A stretch of DNA of 64,000 nucleotides from Lolium rigidum. Taxonomy: Eukaryota; Streptophyta; Magnoliopsida; Poales; Poaceae. Below the pieces are notes generated by a model. It searched no databases, was not told the origin of the DNA, and saw only the letters and a list, made by a program, of their open reading frames with translations. A program made the position numbers and the translations under genes. The stretch covers positions 228,459,853-228,523,852 of the forward strand of contig NC_061510.1 of NCBI RefSeq assembly GCF_022539505.1. Reading direction: 5' to 3'. Shown here in pieces: positions 1 through 11,316 of the stretch. Every line of letters starts with the position of its first letter. Within the stretch, counting starts at the first letter, position 1.

Positions 1-880
1 TCGTCACTCGTCCCGCATTTAATGGAGGCATGAACCCACTATCGAGCATAAATACTCCCTCTTGGAGTCACAAGTATCAACTTGGCCAGAGCCTCTACTA
101 GCAACGGAGAGCATGCAAGAACATAAATAACATATATGATAGATTGATAATCAACCTGACATAGTATTCAATATTCATCGGATCCGAACAAACACAACAT
201 GAAGGATTACAAATAGATGATCTTGATCATGATAGGCAGCTCACAAGATCTAACATGATAGCACAATGAGGAGAAGACAACCATCTAGCTACTCGCTATG
301 GACCCATAGTCCAGGGGTGAACTACTCACACATCGATCCGGAGGCGATCATGGCGATGAAGAGACCTCCGGGAGATGATTCCCCTCTCCGGCAGGGTGCC
401 GGAGGCGATCTCCCGAATCCCCCAAGATGGGATTGGCGGCGGCGGCGTCTCTGGAAGGTTTTCCGTATCGTGGCTCTCGGTACTGGGGGTTTCGCGACGA
501 AGGCTTTAAGTAGGCGGAAGGGCAGGTCAAGAGGCGCCACGGGGGCTCACACAACAGGGCCGCGCGGGCCCCCTGTTGGCCGCGCCGCCCTATTGTGGCG
601 GCGCCCCGTGGCCCCACTTCGTCTCCTCTTCGGACTTCTGGAAGCTTCGTGCAAAAATAGGACCCCGGGCGTTGATTTCGTCCAATTCCGAGAATATTTC
701 CTTACTAGGATTTCTGAAACCAAAAACAGCAGAAAACAAGAATCGGCTCTTCGACATCTCGTCAATAGGTTAGTGCCGGAAAATGCATAATAATGACATA
801 TAATGTGTATAAAACATGTGAGTATCATCATAAAAGTAGCATGGAACATAAGAAATTATAGATACGTTTGGGATGTATCA
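1..880 (-). mobile_element. Athila-like LTR, first 880 bases (fragment cut by window edge)
   Basis: On the minus strand this begins TGATACATCCCAAACG at 880 and matches the first half of the LTRs at 27832-29429, 40020-41705 and 47489-49175. Only the upstream half lies in the window. It abuts the duplicated VIP3 segment exactly at 881. At the matching place in copy 2 (55002) there is no LTR, so this element inserted in copy 1 only. Open frames inside it also occur in the other LTRs and are not treated as genes. Confidence 0.85.
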
Positions 881-1990
881 GTTGCCATCATCCAGGGTAA
901 GGGAATCGATCGACACCATCTAAGGCATTGTCCAAACCAAAAAAATCAACCTCAGCTACGATGAAGATGAACGAGCATTTGTAGGACACGACCCTCAGAG
1001 ACATTGATGAAGCACTTGTGGCTGAGGCAAAGACCTCGTCATGGAGTTGCCCATTGCAGCGGTGGTGATGATGCAAACATGGGTGCTGGGGGTAGGCTAG
1101 GTGGGATCAGACCATGAGAACACGGGCAATGTTGGGATTAGGATGGGGATGCATGTGAAAAAATAAAAAAAAATTGAAATGCCTTCACCAGAACTGTGAA
1201 AAGCAAGGTCAGCTACTCTCGTGTGTTAATCAGTAGTTCTGTGGCCTCTTGGCACCAGTTTCTGTTTATAATAACTTCTCAAATGATAAAATCACCATGA
1301 GGGCCTGATCTACATATTGTATACCACTGGACCTAATAAAAATGAATAAGGGTTGGTCTGAAGGACCCAGAGCTACTTATATCAGAGAGTTGGGATTTTA
1401 ATTTACAGAAAGGTCCAATTAGAAAAGGAAATTACAAACATGACCTTCACTTTTACACCAAGTACCCCAAAATGAAATGGAAAACACAATCAACTCTCTT
1501 CAGACCCTTCTCCGCCGCAGCAGGACAAACTCAATAGCTGGAGCAAAGAGTGCCATCGCAGGGGACAAACCACTTCAGGAAGCACCTCTATGGATTCTCC
1601 CTGATGGCTGAAAAAGAAAGAACGAGACTCTCATCCAAAGTCATCTACACGCCCCCAAGCCTCCAGATCCAGACTAGAGGATAGTCGGGCTTATTGAAGG
1701 AGATGTCTTAGATGTTCACGATCTCCACCTCTACTTCCGATCATGGGAGCACCATGAAGAAGATAAACATTACCAAGAGTCGTCGATGAAGCTCGTATGC
1801 ACCGACAAGCACTCCAATCTATTGGTATCGCGCCAAACTCGAGCCCTGCGCCACTACAAATGTACAAGAAGGGGTCTATCGCCCGTCTTGACGCTGGCCA
1901 ACGCCGGAGAGGAGAGGGTAACAGATGGGGGCCGAGAGCGGTCCCAGAGAGAAGGCTTTGCAAGGTGGTGGGTCTGGATCCAATACAGTT
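881..1990. other. Upstream region of VIP3 copy 1, no gene seen
   Basis: I find no convincing coding region. Short open frames do not resemble known proteins and are disturbed by indels relative to copy 2. The counterpart in copy 2 has an extra stretch of about 200 bases between the words CTATGGATTCT and CCCTGATGGC. Confidence 0.5.
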
Positions 1991-1995
1991 AACAC

Positions 1996-2133
1996 GGCCC
2001 ATACACTCCCCTCAAAAAAAATACGGCCCAGCTATTCCGTGAGATTTCGTTCTTTTTATTAAACCTCTTCCAAAACCCACGAACCCCTCCCCTACCTTAG
2101 GCCGTCACTAACCAGATCAAACGCCTAGGGTTT
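1996..2133 (+). promoter_or_regulatory. Putative VIP3 core promoter, copy 1: two site II motifs and a telo-box
   Basis: GGCCCA (reverse of the site II motif TGGGCC) occurs at 1996-2001 and 2025-2030. TAGGGTTT (reverse of the telo-box AAACCCTA) is at 2126-2133, 30 bases before the start codon. This combination is known from plant housekeeping and growth-related genes. No clear TATA box is visible. The same motifs are kept in copy 2. Confidence 0.55.
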
Positions 2134-2163
2134 CGTTCGTCGCAGAGCAAGAGAGAAGGGAGA

Positions 2164-4426
2164 ATGAAGCTCGCCGGTCTCAAGTCGGTGGACGGGGCTC
2201 ACGAGGAGTCGATCTGGGCGGCGGCGTGGGTCCCCGCTGCCGACCACCGCCCCACGGCGCTGCTCCTCACCGGCGCGCTCGACGAGACCGTCCGCGCCTG
2301 GCGGCCCGACGACCTCGCCGCCGCGTCGCCGCCGGCGCGGGGCCACGCGCTCGGGGTGCTCTCCCTCGCGGCGCACCCGGCCGGGGTCATAGCCGCCGCG
2401 GTCTCCCTCGACAGCTACATCCGCGTCTTCGATGTCGACTCCGGAGCTTCCGTCGCCACTCTCGATGCCCCACCCTCCGAGGTCTGGGGCGTCCAGTTCC
2501 ACCCTAAGGTAAGGCGCTGACTTCGTGTGTTCCTGCGTGACCTCTCTACTCGTAAGTTGCGGTTGAGTATGCTTCTTCAGTAAGATGCTTTTGTAGTTTT
2601 GCCTGATTCTAGCACAGAATACAATCAAAGCACTGCCTTGGTTTCCTTGCTTTTCTACTAATGTAACTGGGAAGTGAAATTGAAGTAATTTGTGGGCTTT
2701 TGTCAAATGCTGTTAGAGTGCATTTCCTGATTTGCATTTCGTGGTGAAATTGAGAAAGGGACAATACTAGTTCTTTTACAAAGGTACCTGAAAACAAGCA
2801 AGCGTGAACTTGTTTAGTGAGGTGCACTGGCCTGCACTTTATGGCATGTTATCCGTGCTATTTGTTTTATGTACTAACACTGCAGTAAATTTACAAGTAA
2901 GAAAAGTTATTTTGAGTCTGATTATAGACCATTGTTGTTTGTTGTCAAGCGTGTGCATTTTTTAATTAAACCTATTAGCTTATATTTTCTACACTCTGAA
3001 GATTATGTTTTGTGCTTTCTTTCTGGAGTAAATTAAGGTCCTGAATGAATATTGCAGATAACTGTTGGTTTAAATTACTGGTGGATAGAGTTCATATTTC
3101 CTTATTATAAGCTGGGGCCTCATTAAACTGGTTAAGTAATACTAATGTATAACATTTGGAAGGTATGCAAGTATTGCTACAAAATTTATGTGCCAAATAA
3201 TCTATTCTTGGTCCTGTTACACCATGCCTTCTTGATGTGACCTTGGTACTTTCAAGATCATACTAGATTTTGTGAGATGACATTATTTTCTCGTGCTGTT
3301 CACCTATTCCTCATTGGAAATTGCAAAGACGGCATATAGCTGGTAACTTTAAATGATTGTTGTTCCATGATTTGTTAGGGATCAAATTTTAATACTCCCT
3401 CCGTCTCAAAATAAGTGACTCAAATTTTTCTAGATACGGATGTATTTATAGTTGAAATGCGTCTAGATGCATCCTTATCTAGCCAAAGTTGAGTCACTTA
3501 TTTTGGGACGGAGGAAATATGTTTCGACCAAGCGTATTTAATCAGTCGTACCTGGTGCAAAGCTTGCAAGGTCAAAAACTAGTTTCACCTGATTTTGTTC
3601 CATGTGCAGTCTTTTTGGTTTTGACATGATTGTTTGAAACCTTGACTACCAATATAATATTGCACTGTAATAACCAATAAGGTGGCACATATGAAGGAAA
3701 ACTGTGAATGAGTTATCCTGCTTTATTAAGGAATCACGTTATTTGGATGCTCGCTGCTCAGGTCCAGTTATTAACAGATCAATCAAATGTGTTCTTTCTC
3801 AGGGTGTTGCTCTGGCTGCAGCTGGTGGTGGCAGTGGATCAGTGAAACTCTGGGACACGGAGAAGTGGCAGCCTATTGCCAGCCTTCCTGTTCCACGCCC
3901 AGAGGGAGCTCGCCCTGATAAGACTGGCAGCGGCAAGTTTGTTCTTTCAGTTGCGTGGAGCCCAGACGGCAAGCTCTTAGCATGTGGATCCATGGATGGC
4001 ACAATAGCCGTGTACGACGCGGTCCGTATGAAGTTTCTCCACCATCTGGAGGGCCACCACATGCCAGTGAGGTCCATGGTGTTCTCCCCGGTGGATCCTC
4101 ATGTGCTCTTCACCGGCTGCGACGACTCCCATATCCACATATACGACGCCAAGGAGAAGGGCCTCATCGGGGCCATGTCTGGGCACGCGAGCTGGGTGCT
4201 GAGCATCGACGTGAGCCCGGATGGCATGGCGGTGGCGACGGGCTCCAGCGACCGCACCGTACGGCTCTGGGACATCAATGCGAGGGCGTCAGTGCAGACG
4301 ATGAGCAACCACTCTGACCAAGTCTGGGCTGTTGCGTTCCGGCCGCCGGGAGGGGAAGGAGTCCGTGCGGGACGGCTCGCGAGCGCCTCGGACGACAAGA
4401 GCATCTCCCTCTACGATTACTCCTAG
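2164..4426 (+). CDS. VIP3: VIP3/SKI8-like WD40 repeat protein, copy 1 (two exons)
   Basis: Exons are 2164-2508 and 3803-4426. The intron is 2509-3802, starts GTAAGG, ends CAG and is phase 0. The product has 322 residues, about the length I recall for Arabidopsis VIP3. Seven WD-type strand ends are visible: VRAW at 43, IRVFD at 86, VKLWD at 129, IAVYD at 183, IHIYD at 226, VRLWD at 268 and ISLYD at 316, so a seven-bladed propeller is expected. The start MKLAGLKS and end SLYDYS fit the family. VIP3 is a subunit of the Paf1 complex in the nucleus, which acts in transcription elongation and histone marking, and is also SKI8 of the Ski complex that feeds mRNA to the cytosolic exosome. The protein is identical to that of copy 2. 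The upstream in-frame extension of exon 2 (from 3704) is intronic. Confidence 0.95.
3395..3517. mobile_element. Stowaway-type MITE in the VIP3 intron, copy 1
   Basis: Terminal inverted repeats CTCCCTCCGTCTCAAAATAA and a matching TTATTTTGGGACGGAGG flank a 123-base hairpin-prone element. TA target duplications are at 3393-3394 and 3518-3519. It is at the same site in copy 2, so the insertion predates the separation of the two copies. Confidence 0.9.
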
Positions 4427-5047
4427 TTTTACAGACAGCCAGTATCTACCTCGCCATGTAGTCTGGATGACTTGTTGTACGACGCTGATCAACCCTCTAA
4501 CTTGCAAGTACTTGTAGCAGCGTTTGGAAGGCTGGCGAGTTGTAAACTCATCCCTTTTCCTGCCAGTGATCACGGCTTTGTTATTTCAGTTTCGACCTTA
4601 TTTGTGCTATGCCGTCTGCTTTTTTGCTACTGAGCGCATAGAAATGAAATGTATAAGATGATGGGCCGCGGTTTCTTTTATATTCACCATATCAATCACA
4701 AACTATCAAGTACGGCAGGAAAAAGTTCCCTGGAAAATATTTGAAAGTAGTCATTGATGATAGTAGTATATTTAAAAGCATTTATACTTAGTTTTTAACA
4801 AGTATTCTTGAATACTCAGATCGACCCAACCATCAATGGAAAAATGCCTTGGGTAGAAGCACCATGCGACAACATCTTCAACCCAGCATATGTTGGAAGA
4901 TCCTCAATCAACACCAATGAAAGAAAACATATCATTCAGAAAAGAACAGAATGCATCAACACAGAGAAGGAAATAAATATGATATGTTCAAATCCTGGTT
5001 GATCATTCCTATGCCTAGTCATCTCAAATGTAGTTTCTTCCAATTTA
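4427..5047. other. VIP3 3' region and intergenic DNA, copy 1
   Basis: This holds the 3' untranslated region of VIP3. AATGAAAT near 4643-4650 is a possible poly(A) signal. At 4686 the sequence jumps relative to copy 2, leaving out 59766-63323. No gene is visible. Confidence 0.5.
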
Positions 5048-5055
5048 CTGGTGTG

Positions 5056-5215
5056 CAGTGGCGGACCCAAGATTTTCATCAAGCATGGACACACTATAAA
5101 CCCAGTCAAATTTTCATTAAAATATTCATCAATTTTTTTTTATCAAAATAGGCTGCACCGTCGACCGGAAGCCTGGGCGCGTGCCCGGGCTTAGGGATGG
5201 TTGGGTTCACCTATG
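5056..5215. mobile_element. hAT-type MITE, copy 1
   Basis: A 160-base element with ends CAGTGGCGGACCCAA and TTGGGTTCACCTATG (11 of 15 positions pair as inverted repeats). It is bounded by a perfect 8-base target duplication CTGGTGTG at 5048-5055 and 5216-5223. The 8-base duplication and the CAGTGGCGG end fit the hAT superfamily. The orthologous insertion is at 63725-63883. Confidence 0.85.
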
Positions 5216-5223
5216 CTGGTGTG

Positions 5224-5880
5224 AGAAGACATCTGCACCCATTGCTAAAGACATGTACACCCATTTACTGGTAGAGACAAGAGCATTAAGCACTAATACT
5301 TTGTTCAAACTCTGAGCAGCTCCCTAAAAGACAAATTGAAGTGCCTATATCATGTAGCTCCATCAGTTCCCTACAGTCTACAGAGTTTGACTGTGTAAGC
5401 ACCCAATAACAGCATATATAAACCCCAAGATAATATTAATGAAGTACATAACTAAGTGGGCTAATCATAAATTATCACAAATTTCAAACTATGAATTGCA
5501 GAGGCAGATTTTAGTTTCCGGAACTAACCGACTGATGAAGCAATGGTAGATGCAGATGAAAAGAGAAGCGGAAGTAACCACTAAGATTTAAGAATTAAGA
5601 TAAAGAAAAATGTTCCACGCATATTTATTGACAAACATAGCACTAGCTAAACTAAAATAATGGCGGCCGCATGTATTACATATTCTACTTGCAGCTCTAC
5701 CATTACTTTCAGATCTAATTTATATCGTCCCAAGACAACAGGTTTTCCAGTTTAGTGGCAGTAGCACATGTTAGTTTAACAAATCATTATCAATCGGTGT
5801 CTAAAACTATCCCAAAAAAATATATGGCAAAACAGACAACGCGGAGTCAGCGAAAGTTGCATGATATCAGGATTGTTCTT
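5224..5880. other. Intergenic DNA, nothing recognised
   Basis: AT-rich DNA without a plausible gene. The window's second copy of the duplication ends at the position matching 5332, so conservation beyond that cannot be judged. Confidence 0.5.
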
Positions 5881-6254
5881 AGGAATTTTCTGGCCCAGCG
5901 CAAAATCCGAAACTAGATCATATCCTGCGAAAACTAATAACAATAGCAAGAGGTATATAGTAGCGGCAATACAATTTTTCAAGAATTTCTTCTCATATAT
6001 CTCACATAAGAATTGATCTTGAAAATTGTTGGCAGTCATTTTTGGACAACAGACTGCCAAGCACAACATTTTTGCCAGACGACTTGGCAGACACGTTCAA
6101 GGAGCGCTCGGGAGTTGGTTCACTTGACTACTCGAGCTTGAAGTAACTTGTATAGATTTAGGGGATGTCTGGTTCAGGTCACATTTTGCCAAGCTAAAAT
6201 TTGGTAGCCACAGTTTAATTGGCATGTGGTTTTTGCCACCCTTTGGCTTGCATG
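5881..6254. repeat. Local direct repeat, unit 1
   Basis: Starts AGGAATTTTCTGGCCCAGCG and is similar to 6802-7215, which begins AGGAATTTTCTGCCCCGCG. Shared words include GACGACTTGGCAGACACGTTCAA and TTGAAGTAACTTGTATAG. The two units are roughly 85-90 percent alike by eye outside indels. Its right part overlaps the MITE-like element at 6161-6383. Confidence 0.8.
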
Positions 6255-6383
6255 TATAATCCATTTGTCATAGTCAACTTTTTTGTCAACTTTTACCAAA
6301 ATTTGGATTCAATATTTTGAGCCATACTTTTGTGGCTAACTATACTTTAACTTACAAATTATGACTAGGAACCAAACAACCCC
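6161..6383. mobile_element. MITE-like inverted-repeat element
   Basis: Left end GGGGATGTCTGGTTC and right end GAACCAAACAACCCC pair at most positions. This is a common pattern of short grass DNA transposons with GTTTGGTTC-type ends. No convincing target duplication is visible (TTA on the left, TTT on the right), so the superfamily is open. Confidence 0.5.
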
Positions 6384-6801
6384 TTTGAACCGAGCTAAGG
6401 GCGAGGAATCGATATAGTTCAACCTACAGGCCCTAACAGGTTCACATGCGAGGTTTCAGGTACCAAATGCAAAGGTCTCGACATTTGTATTAATAAAAAA
6501 AATTCAATCAATTCCTCATAAGCAAAAAAACGCGGTAAAACAACATTTTCTGATGCAAGTGTAGCAGATCCCTGTTCACCTTTTGCTACATACTAGCAGT
6601 GGATGGGCGGCGCAAGCGCGCGGCGTGGGGATGGGCGCGGTGGAATGCCGTGCCGCCCTTCAATGTTGATTGGTGTTGTTGTATTTTTAAGATTATACAT
6701 GAATCAATGGAAGTAATTAATATTTTTTGTTTAAACAGTGGGTTTTAACACCGCGTGACCTTGCGATGTGGTTGTTGTAATATATGTTGTTGTTGTTTCT
6801 T

Positions 6802-7215
6802 AGGAATTTTCTGCCCCGCGCCAAATCCAAAACTAGACCATATGCCTGGTAAAAACTAATAACAATACTAAGATGTACTCCCTCCGTTCGCATTTAGTTG
6901 ACGCGAGACATGCAGAAATGCTCTACTAGCTAGCATATAGTCTGCGTCAATTAAAAAAGAACTGAGGTAGTACATATCATAGCGGCAATACATTTTTTCT
7001 CGAAATTATAGGCAGTCATTTCTTGGACAACAGCCTGCCAAGCTCAACATTTCTGACAGACGACTTGGCAGACACGTTCAAGGAGCACTTGGGAGTTGGT
7101 TCACTACTCGAGCTCGAGCTTGAAGTAACTTGTATAGATTTATGAGATGTTAGATTTTTGAGCTCGTTTTGCCAAGCCAACATGTGTTTGATTTTTGCCA
7201 CACTTAGCTTGCATG
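6802..7215. repeat. Local direct repeat, unit 2, ending at the assembly gap
   Basis: Matches 5881-6254 and is interrupted by the Stowaway-like element at 6878-6970. The last bases before the gap, AGCTTGCATG, align with GGCTTGCATG at the end of unit 1, so the assembly broke inside this repeat. Confidence 0.8.
6878..6970. mobile_element. Short Stowaway-like MITE
   Basis: Begins CTCCCTCCGTTCGCATTTAG and ends with a degenerate inverse, AAAAAGAACTGAGGTAG. TA lies on each side (6876-6877, 6971-6972). The inner words TTGACGC and GCGTCAA also pair. The 93 bases are absent from direct-repeat unit 1, which confirms an insertion. Confidence 0.75.
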
Positions 7216-7315
7216 NNNNNNNNNNNNNNNNNNNNNNNNNNNNNNNNNNNNNNNNNNNNNNNNNNNNNNNNNNNNNNNNNNNNNNNNNNNNNNNNNNNNN
7301 NNNNNNNNNNNNNNN
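7216..7315. other. Assembly gap (100 N)
   Basis: Exactly 100 undetermined bases, the conventional length for a gap of unknown size. DNA on the left is the VIP3 copy 1 neighbourhood. DNA on the right starts inside retroelement B, whose 3' LTR is missing. Confidence 1.
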
Positions 7316-7715
7316 TGCTTGGACTCAAATTTTTCATCCGATAACTTTTCATTTTTTATCGAGTGCTTTTAGCATTTTTCATGACGTCATCGATGACGCT
7401 TTACTGATATCTCGATTCTGACTGACAGGCGTAACCTGCTGGGCCTATTCTTTCTCTGTCCGGCCCTTTTCGCACAGTCACCAAGGCGTCTCCTCGATTC
7501 TCGCGACCTTCAATAAAAAACATTACTGAATGGATCGGAGGCAATGACATGTGCCCCACTCAGTTCTCAAGTCCCCCTTAAAATCTCCAAAGGGTGAAGA
7601 AATCCCTAATCCTCTTCCGCATTTTCCGTAGCATCTCTTTGTTCTCCTCCTTCTTCCTCCCTTCGCCGCTGCTGCGCCGCCACCACTACTTTTCCGATCT
7701 TCCCCGAATCTCACA

Positions 7716-10700
7716 ATGGTGAAGAAGAAGAGCGTTACTGCCACCGCCGGTTTTACTAGCGGAGGCGCCGCCGCCATATCTTCCTCGACTCTTCCGAAGG
7801 GAAGCGCTCCGAGCGCTCCTCTCTTAACTCCGGCGCCGTCAGCGCCGCCAAGCTCGGTGGCCAAGCCCGGAGATTGGGTAGCGTCGACCGTCACCAAGCG
7901 TGACGAAAAGAGATCCCGAAGCCTCGGATTAATCTCCTCCGACGAGGGGAATGTGATCTTTCCAGGTGCGATTTCTCGGCCTAATCCCCCTGCTGGCTTT
8001 ACCGTGATGTTCTTATCGTTCCTGTATCGAGGTCTTTCGCTTCCCGCTCATGAATTCCTCCTCCATCTCTTGCGAACTTACGAAATCCAATTATGGCAAC
8101 TCACTCCCAACTCAATCCTCCATGTTGTTGTGTTCATCACCCTTTGCGAGGCGTTTCTGGGTATCAAACCTCATTTCGGGCTGTGGAAAAAGATCTTCTA
8201 TGTGAAGAGATACAGCAGTAGTAACGGATTCTTTGTCGCCGGAGGAGTGGGATTTGTAGCCCGTTCAGAGGTTAATTACTTCAATTTCCCAATGCGAGAA
8301 TCCGTGCAAGGGTGGAGGCTGAAATGGTTTTACGTTAAGGACTCCCTGTCATCCGAATCTCAACTTCCTTGCTTTGCCGATGTCCTTGAGGCTAAGCCCA
8401 AGAATTCTTGGAAGAACATCCTCTCACCCAACGAAAAAGTAGTAGCCGATGAATTATTTGCCAAATTTCTTCGAATCAAGGAGGCCGATGGCCAAACTAT
8501 GATCGGCACAGAGGTGGCAGCGGTGTTCTTGAAACGTCGAGTCCAACCAGTCATGGCCGTAGTGCACCCGATGTGGTTGTATTCAGGCCCAAAGGATGAA
8601 ACCAGGATTAATGCCGCCGAACCGTCGAAAAGGAGTTGCTTGACGAAGTCCGTCGCCTTACTTATTTTAGTCAGAAGACTCGATCCCGTTGATATCTTCT
8701 TACACTCCTCTTGATGCCGATCATCCGCCGCCGGAGGTAACTCTTTTTCTCGATGTCCTTACTATGCTATTTTCACTTTAGCCAATATGATTGCTTTTTA
8801 TTCTTACTTGTTCTTCCTTTTAACAGGCCCCCATAGCCTCTGGAAACTTACATGATTCGCCAAATGATACTTCTGAGGGAAGAGGCTCCTCCGTTCCTGT
8901 CGATTTTCCCACTGTCGAGCGCGCAGGCCTAGAGAGTGAGCGTGGCGATGCGATAGATTCTGAAACTGTTCACACCAACCTTCCTCCTTCAGCCGATGAT
9001 GCTTGCGATACAGAGGGATCAGTGCGTAGCGATGACGCTGATCAAGATGCCTTTGTTAATGCAGTTGTGGAGGTGACCAGGGCTTCGCCCGTGAAGAGAT
9101 CAACCGGCGGCTTTGCCGACGAAGACGATCTCTTTGATATGTAAGCACTTTCTTCCCCGAAGCCATAGCTTGTCCCTTTATTCTTCACACCTTTTTCTTT
9201 TATAACTTCTGTCGACCATTTCCTTTTTCGTGACGAAGGTTTCGCCGAGCCTCCGTCTAAGAAGGCCGGATCCGATGCTATTCCGCCGGCCGCCGCCGCG
9301 TCCGAAGCTTCAGCTCCTAAGGCAGCTCCCACGGCCCAGGCATCGACTGCTTCTTCCCTTTCCAAGGGAAAAGATGCTCCTGCCGCCACCACGACTCCTC
9401 CTTCGGTAGGTCCTTTTTAAATACGTCGTGGATTTCCTGAAATGTGCCTTTTCTAACGATTCTTTGCAAAACATTCTTTTTCCCTTAAGGATCTTCGAAG
9501 TGTTATTTCCTCTTTGGAGGCCTTCGCTTCCCAGCTCACTTCTCTCGGAAGCAGTACAAGGTTCGAATGCAGTAAGGAAGTCGAATCCTCTTCCTCGAAG
9601 CCGGAGGGCGCAGCCAAGATAGCCGCCAAGGCCCGCCAAGAAATTGACTCCCCGAAGGAGGAACTGTGTAAGCTCGAAGGAAAAGCCGAAGGAGGAGGAG
9701 GCGTCAAGGTTGGCCGCCGAAGCTCAAGCAGCCGAAAGGGATGAACTCCTTCGCCACTCTTCTTTGGCTCTACTTGGTAAGCTTTTTCATACATCTCTCG
9801 TCGATTATTATTCTTATGGATTTGTTCCTTTGTCAATGATATTTTCCAATTCACTTTCTTGCAGAGGCCGCCAACATTCCCGCTGCCGCCTTGGACAAAG
9901 TTCCAAACAATTGTCCGCAAATGGTGTGTCGATGGCTCTCGCCTCCCACCGCCTTACGCGGGAGCTTCTTGAAAAAGGAAAAGGTGCCCCGGCGCGGATG
10001 CACCCGATGATTTTCCCCAAGATCAAGCAGGACAAAACCCCGGGGCAGCTCGATCGATGCCTTCGCAGCTGACACCAAGGAGGTTATCGAGGTATTCAAG
10101 CGTACTTCGCGCACCTTTGGTGCCCTCCTTGCCTTCCAGCCTTATGATGGGTTACGGCTTTAAGGGTGACATCGAAGAAATGACTAAGGAGTCGTCGAAA
10201 GAGCAAGACGGGCAGCTTGTTGACTTAAGCACCTTTAAATCGTCTCGCCCTTACTTGTGCTCGCCAGCTCCTTGAGCTAGTTTCGTCAAGGAAGTCGTCG
10301 GCTGGACCCGGCTTATCGACTCAGCACCCAAGCCCCTTGATTTTTGTAACAAACTTATGCTTGAGCTGATACGAAATATTGTTCTGATGCAAAACTTCTG
10401 CTTGTAATAAACTCCGTGCTAGCAATGTTGCTAGCACACCTTTGTTATGATATTTCCACTTGCACTTCTCCCGATGGGAGTTAGTTCGAATGCTCAACTT
10501 AGCCATATACGTCATCCTTTTTAATGTTGTTTCCTGCAGGTTTTCCTAGTGCCCTCATTTGTCGAAGACTCTTCGGGTGTTCTTCCTGAGGGTGATCGGA
10601 TCCAGCGTATGAAGGATCGGATCACTCAGATGGAAAAGGACCTGCGCAACACTTATGCTTTAGCTTGCTATTATCAATAAGAAGAGCGAGATTGCAGCCG

Positions 10701-11316
10701 AAGTGGAGCGGTACGCTCTTACTCGAGCTACATAAAGCTAACGAGAGTTTGAACTGTAAGCTTCCTGATTCCTTTGTCCTTTTGTCAACAACGCCTTGTC
10801 TGATCTTTTGTTGATTCCTTTGCCAGCCATAGCTTTGAACCGAGCGGAAGAGAACAAGCGGATTCACGAGCGAGTGCATGCTTTAACCCAGCTATCCTCA
10901 TCCGAAGAGATTTTCTGGCGGGAACAGTCGAAGGCTTCGGCTGTCGCAAAATATCAGGATCGGGTTCAACAAGTCCATCATTTCTTCGACAAGTGCTACA
11001 AAGCTATGAGGGTGGTGTGGAAGACGATGTTCCCTTTAAACGAAGTTCCCCCTACGCTGCTGTCTTTTTGATGTCTGAGTTTTGGAACGCCAAGAAGATT
11101 CAGGACTTGGTACGAGCTCAGGTTTTCGCAGGGGCCAGGTTGACGCTTGCCCTTGTGCTTGCACGGTACCCCTCGGTGGATCTGCTTGCTATTGCCAACG
11201 CTGTTGGTGACTTCGATACTTTGTATCCGAGGGTATTGCTTCCTGCCAATATAATCGTCGACAAGCTTGAAGGGCATTCAAGGGTACCTGAAGAAAGAGA
11301 AGCTCCACAAGGTTGA
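7716..11316 (+). pseudogene. Antisense accessory gene of element B (putative gypsy-type transposase domain, PF04195-like), broken
   Basis: The first exon (7716-8736) starts MVKKKS and encodes a region resembling the domain annotated in grasses as 'putative gypsy type transposon', with words such as LSLPAHEFLLHLLRTYEIQL and FFVAGGVGF. Further exons with GT-AG borders can be placed at about 8827-9140, 9239-9405, 9490-9776 and from 9865, with later coding stretches at about 10541-11316. A frame change near 8640 puts a stop at 8712-8714, before the exon end, and later exons also need frame changes, so it is treated as a pseudogene. Later exons encode alanine-, serine- and glutamate-rich helical sequence that looks like a coiled coil. 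Such antisense genes near the 3' LTR are known from Tat-lineage elements. Their function is not established. Confidence 0.75.

Larger units (their letters stand above)
881..5332. repeat. Segmental duplication, copy 1 (contains VIP3)
   Basis: Colinear and in the same orientation as 55002-64000, including upstream DNA, both exons, the intron, the intronic MITE and the downstream hAT MITE. Compared with copy 2 it lacks about 200 bases near 1610, a 718-base MULE near 1935, and 3,558 bases at 4686/4687 (59766-63323, which holds a LINE). Copy 2 ends at the window edge, so the true right end is unknown. Confidence 0.95.

Noticed and set aside
3704..3802. Upstream in-frame extension of VIP3 exon 2 starting MNELSC
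   Set aside because: It lies in the intron. Exon 1 joins exon 2 in phase 0 at the CAG at 3800-3802 and gives a protein of the expected family length.
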